A stretch of DNA of 64,000 nucleotides from Pratylenchus scribneri (Eukaryota > Nematoda > Chromadorea > Rhabditida > Pratylenchidae): positions 62,001 to 126,000 of the forward strand of contig JAQSEB010000163.1 of NCBI GenBank assembly GCA_030063045.1, written 5' to 3'. The translations under genes were made by a program, and so were the position numbers. Shown here piece by piece: positions 10,800 to 21,245 of this stretch. The stretch's first letter is position 1. The number at the start of each line of letters is the position of its first letter. The notes beneath the pieces are model-generated. The model saw only the letters and a list, made by a program, of their open reading frames with translations, had not been told where the DNA came from and made no database searches.

Positions 10800-13700
10800 T
10801 TATTTTCCTCCTCTCTTCGTGGCACCATTTCCATTCTTGCTCTGCTGTTCGCCTATGCGATTTTTTCTTCCTCCAATAGTCGGAGAATTTGGATTGGAAT
10901 TTGATACAGAAACTTTTTTTGCGCCTCCATTTAAGAAAATATTCCTACTGCTTCCATTGTTAGCATTAGCTGGTACCTGATGAATGGAGGAGAAAAATGA
11001 AAATTGTTTCAAGAAAATTAAATAAAACTAATTCTTTTACGCTATGTACTAAATAGATTTATAATATCGAATTTTTATCTATAATATTGACAATTTATTA
11101 CAGATATTAGAATTGAAATTTCAAAGGTTTATATCCCACTAAAAAATATTTAAATTTGAGTACAAAATTTATTTCATCATTATTCAGCTATCTTGCTAAC
11201 CAAAGTAATGAATAAAATATCTGACGTATCTTTTGTAAGCTTTGGCAATACATACAATAGCAAAATAGATGCCCTAAGTAAGAGTCTTAATTGTAATTGA
11301 AGAATTATCTTAATTACATAAAAATGCATAATATTAAAACAAAAGAAAAATCACTTGATTCATCGCGTATTCGAATGCCGCAGAGAATTGTGGTTGTTGA
11401 TCCAATTCCGCATTGCTTTGCGCTTCATTGCTCTCATTTTGTCGCAGTAATTGATTCAATGAGGCACGTAAATCCACCGGTTGACCATGCCAATTGTAAA
11501 TACATTCAATTTGGTTGAATTTATCATTCTCCAATAATTCGATGACCAAATTGTTTTTGGCCATAAATGCGGAATCGAAACATGCATGTTGAACATCTTC
11601 AGAGAGGTTCAGAGTTTTTAAATATATTACAATTTTTATGCCTATTTTTTTAAATTTTCGACTAATAGAGATAAATAATAAAAATATTAAAAATCGAATA
11701 AATAATGAAAAAGGTTAATGGATAAAACTTTCTAAATTTAAATCAATGAATTTACAATTTTGCTTGCCAAATGTGACTTTGAGATCGCCTTGAAGTGTGG
11801 TATCGGCAAATCTGATCAACATCATTCGGGATTGATAATTTTCACGTAAAATTTGCTCAGCTTCATGTTTTCCGCAAAATCCATAGACTAGACTAAAATT
11901 AAATTATCATTTACCGCAAGGATTCCCAAAAACATTATATGAATATAAAAAATTAATAGAACCAGAAGATCCGATATGCTCTACCAATTAATTTTGTGCA
12001 TAAATTATATATAATTCAAAAAAAAACTAATAAATTTTAAATCAATTCGTTGATTTTTGATTCATCTGTAAAATTAAAAATGAATTAAAATTCGAACCCA
12101 TATTCCCAAAGTTGTCTCAAACTAGGCGAGTCACGAATAATATCGGTCAAACGGAAAAACCATTCATTGAAGCGTAGATTGTGGCCAATTTGACGATTTG
12201 GAACGGAGGTCTATAAATATTATATGTAATAAAATAATAAAAGTTTGCACTTTTTAATATATAATTATAAACAAGAATTTGCTATTTATTTCATTGTCAT
12301 ATTTGACCATTTTGACAAAGATCAATGTTAACATTTAAAAAAGAAAGGTTTTTGTTGGCAGTGGGCTTATCAAGATTGGAATAAATTTAATAGAATATAA
12401 CTATTTTAATTACTTAGCATTATTAATTATTAATTACGCCTAGAGAAAAAGATTTTTTAATTCTTTATAATATTAATTTTGTAAATTTTTTTTAATAAAA
12501 AATTTAAAAAAAAAATGAATTATTTTTACTTTAAAAAAATTCGCCAATTGGACGAATCCATTGCTCGCACAATCCAAATTGTTGAGCAAATGCTGTTTGC
12601 TGGCAATGGAAAGACCAATACCGGAATTAGCATCAATTGGGTGAATTTCTTCCTTTGAAATTTATTAACATTTTATTAAACCAAAATTAAAAATTTACTT
12701 GGAATGCCATATCCAAAATTTCCGCCACATTTTCACCAAATGCTATCTCTGTATCCCTATTGATCTAAAATAAGATGGGAAATGAATAATTTAACAATAA
12801 TATAATCGTCCTCCAAAATTAAATGCCAGATAATTGAACTAGGGCCTATTCCTATTTTCTAAACCATTTTTTAATTTGAAATTAATTTGGAAATCTTTTT
12901 TAAATAATTAATTTTCCTTCGCCTAAATTAACAAATTCAATTTATTTATAATTTTCCATTCACTAACAAATTAGATTAAGCAAAAATACATAATAAAATG
13001 GTCAATATAATTAAAATCAATAATTATATTTTAATATTTTGCCAACTTTTTTCTCTTTAGAAATTCCTTCACTCTTCTAATCAAAAACTCAAAAATTCAT
13101 TTTAAAATTAAAATGTATCAATTAAAAATTGCTTTAGGCATTCCGCATTCCCTTCGCTAAAATTAAAATATTTTATTTTCAAAAGAATACAGCAAAATTG
13201 GGAAATGCCCTCTCCAACAGGCCTTCCGATTTCATTTGAATATTTTTACAATGTGTGATTGGGAAGGGCAATGTCACTTTCCAACAATGCAAGCCAACAT
13301 CCATCGAGAATTTTAGACAAATATTGAAGCAAAATCTGTAACGAATTTCCTGCAGTGGGCGTCGAGTGTTTTTTCGTTCCGCTTGAGGGCCAGGATTTAC
13401 TCCCTGCAAAAATTAGAATTATTTTTTTAAATAAATTTACAATTTATATCTATTTTTTATATTCTTCAAATGACCCAATAAAAAATCAAAATCGTCATTA
13501 TAAAAGTGATTAAACAATCATTTTTCCCAAAATTATGGCAAAAAGCAAAATAAAATGTCCGATTTAGATTTATCTTTCCTTTTTTTCCTTCATTTTAGCA
13601 ATTCAATAAAATCTATAATTCTTTCCCTAATCAACCCAACCAAATTTTTTATATAACTATGTTTATTATTAATTTCCAATTAAATGACTAATTGGAAATT

Positions 13701-15771
13701 GCAATTAATCATTTTCAAAACACACCAATCTTGAGAATTTTGCCACCAACGCCAATTGTTGGTCATCCAAAGAAATGAAGGAAAAAGATGGGTGGTCTTC
13801 GCATTGTGATGGAACAAAATCCTCATTGGTTGGCCTTAAAAATCTATCATATAAAATGTTTTTTAATCTCACTGTATTCCGATGAATGCTGATTCAAATT
13901 CTTGAATTGCATTTTCCTCTGTATTTCCAATTTCAAATCTTCTCAAAAAGCAATGAATTTCGCCATTATTTGGATCAAATTGATGCATTTGATTGGAAGG
14001 AAACCAAGAAGCTGCGCCCAAAATTCTGAATGATTGGGAAAATTTTTATTTTAAGAATGTTTTAGATAAATTTTATACTAAAATGAAAGATTAACATTAA
14101 AATATCGGTTTCATATTTATTTAGATTTAAGATAGATTAATTTAAAAATATTTTAAATGTAAAGATTGCATTTACGAAACAATGTTTTGAATGGTCAGGC
14201 CTAATTTATTAATCATTAAAAAATTAATTTTTACTTCTAAAATCTAATTTTGACGCTCTCTTTGTTTAACAGATAATATTGAGAGTTTAAAGAAATGAGT
14301 TTATAAATCAGCGGGTCAAAAATTGAAGTCAAAAATATTTTTTCTTTTTAGTTGAATATGAATAATCTAATGACTTTTTTATATTTTCATTCTCTAAAAT
14401 ACAAATAAAAATGATTCTGTTGAAATTTCAGTCCTTTATTCCACTCACTCAATGGACAAATTAAATCTGCTTCTGCTTGCCCTTGGCGCATTCACATCGG
14501 CTCGATTGCTTTGTAAAATGACCGGCGGTTCTTGACTGAATACGATGGATTGCCGAAGAGAATTGGTGGCCATTTGCTGCAAAGCCCAATAAAATTTAAA
14601 TGCAACATTGTGAAATGGTTGATGACTTAGACAATGTTCGTGCTGTTGAGGACAAAAAAGTGGGATGCCATTGAATAAATTCTGCGAAAAACAAGGGAAA
14701 TTTGTGATTTTTGTAACAAATGGAACTGCCTAAAATAAATTAAATAAGTGAAAATAACAATAACTTGAATGAAAAAAAAATGAAATATCCAAATATCGAT
14801 CATATTAAATTATATAAATAATTGAAAAAATGCTAAAAGAAATCGATCCTAAACGAAAATCTATTGTTCACAAAAAACTACTAAAAACTTTGACAGCAAT
14901 AACTTTTAGTCTCAAAAATTTAGATTTTTGATTTTGAGATCATGTTAAATTCGACTTCTTTTTAATTATAACCTTATTAATTTTAAATTTACTCTTAGTT
15001 TCATCGCATTGCAAGTTAATTAAATTTTTTTCTCCTTAAAATTTTTGATTTTTTTAGAGTAAAATGTTTAAATAAATATATTCTAATACCGAGCAATGTT
15101 CATGTTGTTGCATACAAATTGGTTCAAAATATTCAAAATTGGCCGATAATAGTTCATTATTTTGTTGTCGATATGGCATTAAGGCATCCATTAATGACTT
15201 CAATTTCAATTGGATATTCGCAAACCTACCAAATTAAAAATTTACTTTATTTAATCATTTTTTATCGAATTGTGTTTACTTTGCTCTCAATGGTGCTAAT
15301 TTTTTGAAATGTTGATTTTGCATAAAAAATGGTCCAATTGAGAGTATTCTTTGCCGTTCTTTCCATTCAATCAGCGAATTTTGTGCAATTTCAATGGAAT
15401 TTTTTAGGCATCCAAAAAGGGTAATAAAATACTGAATTTTTGCTTAATTTAATTTGAATATTTAAAACAAACGTTGCAGAATTCATGGCATCTAAAATTA
15501 TTTTCAGCCACTTCATAATGGACATTGTTTAAAGCTGTCCAAAAACACTAAAAATTGGATTAAATATTTGGCTAAAAATTTTTTATTATTTGAATTATTC
15601 TTTTTGATTGAAATAGTTCGGATAAAGTTAATTAAGACAATAAATCCAACAAAAAAAATTTACATTAAATGCCAATTCCAATTCCGCCTCATGCCATTCC
15701 CCATCAATTTGATTGCCGCCAGCAGTATTTGAATTAGAATTATCAATTTGATGATGATATTCTTCGTCCAT
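10800..15771 (-). CDS. STAT transcription factor
   Basis: Fourteen exons (high to low): 15664-15771, 15473-15547, 15280-15431, 15090-15225, 14449-14681, 13873-14025, 13726-13834, 13191-13403, 12699-12764, 12530-12652, 12098-12210, 11756-11892, 11355-11641, 10800-10976; 2082 nt, 693 aa. Assignment rests on the linker-SH2 block: FNEWFFRLTDIIRDSPSLR, QLWEYGLVYGFCGKHEAEQI, then MLIRFADTTLQGDLKVTF, matching the STAT pattern LWxxGxIxGFxSKxEAExLL...GTFLLRFSDS; the Arg of LIRFAD is the expected phosphotyrosine contact (~522). Upstream come a coiled-coil-type exon (IEWKERQRI) and a DNA-binding region (VTLPFPITHCKNIQ). STATs dimerise through SH2-phosphotyrosine and act in the nucleus. I could not assign the C-terminal phosphotyrosine; CIYNWHGQP is a candidate. 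The tail is Ser/Asn/Lys-rich. The ATG follows AACAACAG|A, a possible trans-splice site. It lies between the two receptor-kinase copies. Confidence 0.88.
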
Positions 15772-16566
15772 TCTGTTGTTCATTCAATTATTTGTGAATA
15801 AACATAGAAATAGTAAATGGAATAGGAAATTTATGAACATTAAAAATTGAAGTTATTAACTTTTGTTTGACAAATAAGTAAAAAAATTTTTGGCTGGCTG
15901 CGATAAGAAAAGAGAAAACCAAATAAACAAAATCGAAATGTCGCCTCTTATTTTGTCCTTTCCAAATATTAATAAACATTTTCACATATGTATGAATGCA
16001 CTTTAAAAACATTTTAGTCTTTTTTATCTTCTTAAATTTTATCTTTCGGATTATTATGATTAGTGACGAATGGAATTAATTAATTTGAAAGTGGCATTGA
16101 ATTATTTTGCGATTCAGATTATTCAGTTTCTATCATTTCTCCGTTCGTATTTGGTGAAATATTTTATTTTAAATGCTCTATTAATTGTCCTAAATATAAA
16201 TATTTCATATTTATTGAATTTGGCAAATTTATGAACAAAAATTTAATAATATTTGACCTCTGATCAATATACCTATAATAAACAATAGCTTTGATCATCT
16301 AATTGGTTAATCAGTTTGTTAATTCGTGGCTAACAAAAATAGTTATGAAGGGAATGATCAAAACAGAAATTGCTAGTTCAGAAATTGCTAGTTCCGATCT
16401 TGATAATTAAATCAAAAAATTCCATTTGCTAATTGATATTTTTGATATTGCCAAGAAGAGAAAATTAAAAAGAAAATTTTAAATAATTAATAATTATTCA
16501 AAATTTTAAAATATTTATACCAGTAAATAAAAGTAAAAGGAAGTTAAATCTAAAATTGATTTAGTA
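15772..16566. other. Intergenic region upstream of STAT
   Basis: 795 bp of AT-rich sequence between the STAT start and the stop of the second kinase copy (both minus strand). The only long reading frame (15788-16012, minus) has no splice support or recognisable motif. Confidence 0.6.
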
Positions 16567-18832
16567 TTACACAACTTCTTCTCTCTCTAAATATTCTATT
16601 GTTGGGAGCCGATCAGAGGAAATTTGTTTTATTGCTTCAATCATTTGCATAAAATTTGGCCGAATTTGTGCATTTGCATGCCAACATGGAGCAATCAGAG
16701 AATTACTGATGAAAAAAGAATATTTAAATTTTTTTAAATTTAAATTTTATTCTGATCAAATTTAATTATCTGCAAAAAAGGCCAAAAACATATTTTAGAT
16801 TTTGGTATATTTTGCCTTTTTGGCCATTTATTTTTTGTAATATTTTAAAATTAAATTTTATATCTATCTCTTCAATTTCCGGTGTTATATCAAATCTGTT
16901 ATAAATAGAGATAATGGAAATGTGTGCGAATATTTCATTTATCAAAATTTTTAAATTTTTACTAAATTTCCGGTGAACAAAATTGTCGACGGTCTCTTCG
17001 CCCAATGCATTCTAGCCTATTTCCTGCTGCCAAAAATCTCTGTAATTCAATGCAAAGTGCCTCAGCATCCATTTTTTGAAGCCAGCTATAGGGAATTTTA
17101 TTGGTTGCCAATCGCCAGCCGAGAACACCAAATGACCAAATGTCCGTTTTTTCGGAGAACTTTAAAAAATTGTGATAAAATTAATTATTTTTAATTTGAT
17201 CAAGTTTGTAATAAAATTTTTTAAATTTTTTATGTTACTCTTAATAATTGATTACTCAATATAATTTTTTTTAATAATTTTAATAAAAAATGAAAAAAAT
17301 TTATCTTTTATAATTTTTAATCTACTATCTATTCTAAATAATTATTCGCTATTTCAATAAAGCATTTTAATATTTTTATTTTCCAAATATGAAAATAGAT
17401 TAAAATTTTGCATGCCTTATTGGATGAATTCAAATTCAAGCATTCCATAGCTGTATATCTTGGTTGAAAGACACGGCATTTGTCATTACGATATTCATCA
17501 ATATAATGACAAAGGCCAAAATCAATTATTTTTACCATTTGTCCACTTGAATCCAACCTGAAAATATTGAATGTTTTCTATTTTTTTTAAATTAAACTTA
17601 CATGCAATTTTGTGGACTTAAATCACGGTGTACAAGATTCAATTTTGTCAAATAAGCCATTCCTTGGGCGATTTGTTCCAGAATATTAAGCAATTTTCTT
17701 ACTGGAATTGTCTAAAATTCGAGTTTTTAAAATGAATATTAGTGAATAGTATAGTCATTCAAAGGTCATTTTCTACAAATTTTATTAAAATTTTATTTTT
17801 TTTAACTAATTTTTTACTGATTTGGAATAAATTTTCAATATATATTTTTTTAAAAATAGTTTTTTTTACTATTATTGGGAATTTTTTTTCGCGAAATTTT
17901 TCTTATTTCAATATCTAATAATTTATTAAAATTTTTCTGTACTTATCATTATCGACAGGAAAATTTGAAAAATATTTTTGAGATTCATATCTATATATTT
18001 TATTAACATTGAAAAAGACATTATTTTAGAGTTTAATTCTTATAATCAATTATTGGGATGAAAAAATGTGCCAGCAGAGGATACCGATAGGTGTATTTTT
18101 CATTCCCACTCATATTGTCCTATTTTTATTTTTGACAAGGTATAGTTGGTTTTTGGTTACCCACTGCAGAACCAACCTCTTCATTAAGAAGGCACATCTC
18201 TTCTAATGTACCACCGCCCATGAATTCTGTTACAATATGCGGCACATTCATTTGAGTACCAATTTGGGCACAATAATAGCCACGAAAAATGATAATATTC
18301 GGATGGGAGCACATTGCCAGAAGACGAATTTCATTCTCCAAATCTTCAGGCTGATAATTTCCATTTCGACAAATTTTTATGGCTACTTTTTCATTTTTGG
18401 GCTTCAAAATTCCTATAAAAACGTCGCCTTCATTCCCTTTAAGTAAAGGCATTTTTTGCATATATTTAATTATACAAACTTATTTAAATATTTTTTATAT
18501 AATAAATTTCTGGCTCTCACCTCTTTTCATTTTATGATCGTTCAAAATCTCAATATCCATTAGATTTAATTTATTTAATTGACAATCAGTTAAATCGGTT
18601 AAAAATGTCGAAGAACAAACAACATATCTCTTTTTCGATATTTTTTTAGAGCACTTAATTAAATTTTTGTAAAAAAAAAGTAAAATTAATTTTTACCAGT
18701 CTAATTTTACGAATAATAAATAAAATTGATAAACAAATGATAATAAGTATTGAACCAAATTTTATTGGAAATTCGACCGCAGGATGCAAATATGAAGTGT
18801 CTTTTTGTGTGATATTTATAATTTCACAGCAT
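16567..18832 (-). pseudogene. Second receptor-kinase copy, TM+kinase half only
   Basis: Paralogue of the 3.4-10.5 kb receptor without its GH18 and Cys-linker exons. Seven exons match one-for-one: 18697-18832 (CC start, then membrane span FGSILIIICLSILFIIRKI), 18521-18653 (juxtamembrane), 18177-18436 (GNEGDVF, VAIK), 17602-17711 (HRDLSPQN), 17416-17557 (DFG, TAMEC), 16963-17159 (DIWSFGVL), 16567-16705. All length differences are multiples of three (-9, -3, -15, 0, +6, +3, 0), so coding constraint was kept after duplication. The donor after 17416 reads AAG|GCATGC where the first copy has AAG|GTTGCA; it must be a GC donor or is broken. No ectodomain or start was found upstream. It may be a truncated duplicate, or may use a different ectodomain such as the 19685-20393 exons. 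Confidence 0.6.
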
Positions 18833-19005
18833 CTTAAAATAATGAAAAAATTTAATTTAATTAGAAATTTTTTATCAAATAAAATTTTGCAAAATCTGTG
18901 TAGTAAAAATTGAAATGGTTTTTGAAATTTGCATAATAAAACAGTTTGAAAGGTAATTAAATAATGGTTAAGTAGGAATATTGGGAATATATATATATAT
19001 ATATA

Positions 19006-19513
19006 TGTTGAAGCCGATTTGGGGAAACTGGCCATTCCTGGTGAAGGCCGGACGAAAAACTGGCCATACCCTGGAATGGCCGGTTTATCAGGTTGGCCAA
19101 TTTGGGGAATCGCGGCTTCTAGGCATCCTACAGATTCGAGAGTGGTCTTTCGACTCGGCATTTCGATTTATTCTATGAATTTCAATATCAGACTGGTTTA
19201 ACCCTAACCTTTGCCCCTAATTCGGTCTGTAATTGAAATTTCATTGACTAAATCGACCATGACAAATCGAATGATCTTTGTAGAATATGGGAATATTGGA
19301 TTGATATTTAAATTAGATTTGACCTTATATCCCATTGGCATAATATGTAATTTCCCCTCTATATAAGCTTTCCTCATTCCTCCCAAATTATCTCAGTCTG
19401 ACCCAGTCTGTTGTTATTTTATATTGAATTCACAAATCTATAATTTCATTCATTATTATTATTCATTATACTTATTGGATAAATAAATTAATTAAATACA
19501 TTCGGACATAACA
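19006..19513 (+). mobile_element. Probable solo LTR of a retrotransposon
   Basis: The ~508-bp segment starts TGTTGAAG and ends CATAACA (TGTT...AACA), has a TATA-like CTATATAAGC at ~19360 followed by a possible transcribed region and AATAAA-type motifs near 19482. It is GC-richer than its flanks at the left and has no reading frame of note. No internal retrotransposon genes adjoin it. A target duplication is not visible; the left side abuts an (AT)n run that may have obscured it. Other repeat classes are possible. Confidence 0.4.
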
Positions 19514-19684
19514 ATCTTACTCACATTGCTTTATCAATTTATTAATTCTTATTTTTAAGTAACAACTTTAAAAAATTTGATTATTTTTTTTATTCTTAAT
19601 GGATTCCAAAATAGTTCCATTTACTATTGAATTAATAAACATATTATCTATTAATCAAAAATAAAATAATATTTTGTTTCTTAC

Positions 19685-20393
19685 ATTTGAATCCGATACT
19701 GGTGATCGATCACATGCCTCTTTATATTGAACCTCCCAATGGTGCTCACGCTCTACGTAGATATTGCCCGAACCAGCAATCCATTTGTTGCTTTCCTTTT
19801 TCCTAAAATTCTCTATGATGTAATTTTCCATGCAGTCATTCTTCAACAAGTTCAGCCGCCATCCGTTCGAATGAGTACAATTATCTGCTGGCCCATTATC
19901 TACTACTTCTGATTGAGCTTTTTCCGTACCTCTAACAATTGTTATTGGACATTCACTTATTCGTGCCAGTGTGATGATCCCGTTTGATCCATCAATTGCC
20001 TTTTATTAAAAATTAATTAAATTTTTATTCTCATCTCTGACTTTTTTATAATCTGAAAAATGATTTATTTTTGAACATTTCTTTCTTTTTAGAAAAAGAA
20101 AATTGGTTACATTACAAAGTTGCACAATTTGAATATTCTGAGTCAAAATTTTTTTTCTCTCATATTTTACCTATTATTATTAAAGTAAGAATAAAAATTG
20201 TAAGAAAATTTTACAATCCTAAAAAAAGAACCTCATCATGAATGCCTTCCAATGATACCCATTCGGCGAGTTTAATGCCGACTGATGTGAGCAACTCCAT
20301 TGCCAACTTATGTGTATAGACAATTTGCTGTGATTGATCAATGAGAATCAAAAGCCGTAATATTATTAAATTTGTATTTTTTGAGTGAGACAT
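19685..20393 (-). CDS. Unrecognised gene, two exons visible
   Basis: Exon 20232-20393 (ATG, 54 codons) joins in phase 0 to exon 19685-19999 (105 codons); a donor GTAAGA follows at 19684, so more 3' sequence is expected but I did not find it. The first exon has a hydrophobic stretch (LIILRLLILID); the second has Cys-bearing text (ARISECPITIV, DNCTHSNGWRLNL, NDCMENYI, YKEACDRS). It is on the same strand as and upstream of the ectodomain-less kinase copy, and the probable solo LTR sits in between. It could be an independent gene or the new 5' part of that kinase gene. Confidence 0.45.
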
Positions 20394-20805
20394 TATATTA
20401 TATTGTGTCTTTTTAAGTAATTACATTTTTTAATGTGTGTGGCAAATTTATAAAATTAAATTTCATATTATTTAATTTAAATATTAAAGCAAAAAAACCA
20501 TTTATGTTAAAAAGTAAAGAACTAAATTCTAAATATTATCAAAAAATTTATTCTTCCTCATAGGCTATCAATTTTTATTTGTTGCACTTTCATTATCTTA
20601 TCAATACTAATAATGTAATTCCTTATTTTCTTTTAATCGGTCTGGGAAAAAGAGACGATTATTATAATTATTTTTTATTCCTTAAATAATTTATCGATAA
20701 AAAGAAATATATTCATTGAAGGAAGTAAAATCGGAATTAACCGGATGTTTACGAGAGGGACTTTATCATTTTCGACTAACTAAAAGTAACATGTAAATTG
20801 TAAAT
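20394..20805. other. Intergenic, no gene seen
   Basis: AT-rich spacer between the unrecognised gene and the duplicated 3' end of the astacin gene. Confidence 0.6.
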
Positions 20806-21245
20806 ATGATTTATTAGAAGTGAACAAATGAAATTGGCCATTTAACAATCAATAATCCGCCGATGGGCACAATTTATTATAGATCACTTTTTCATCGGCA
20901 TTCAATGTATTACACCAATCTTTGAGCCATTTGTAGCCGCAGAATCCACAACATTGATGATAATAGTAGGGATGAAGACGTGAGAACAGATGTTTCAGGA
21001 AAGAACGATCACAATCCGGTTTCATATGATTTATTAGAAGTGAACAAATGAAATTGGCCATTTAACAATCAATAATCCGCCGATGGGCACAATTTATTAT
21101 AGATCACTTTTTCATCGGCATTCAATGTATTACACCAATCTTTGAGCCATTTGTAGCCGCAGAATCCACAACATTGATGATAATAGTAGGGATGAAGACG
21201 TGAGAACAGATGTTTCAGGAAAGAACGATCACAATCCGGTTTCGG
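20806..21245 (-). repeat. 220-bp tandem duplication of the last astacin exon
   Basis: Two near-identical direct copies of ~219 bp, offset by 220 bp (20806-21025 and 21026-21245). The right copy is the body of the last astacin exon and its 3' flank. The left copy lies after the stop codon and ends inside the exon, where it joins the 3' flank of the other copy. Read alone, the junction opens a 70-codon frame (21061-20849) beginning MANFICSLL, but it has no own promoter or acceptor and is probably 3' UTR. Confidence 0.9.

Noticed and set aside
15119..15307. 62-codon plus-strand frame
   Set aside because: Shadow opposite STAT exons, which themselves splice in phase.
20849..21061. Independent 70-aa Cys-rich gene
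   Set aside because: It is the partial left copy of the tandemly duplicated last astacin exon, and its first codons are former 3' flank.
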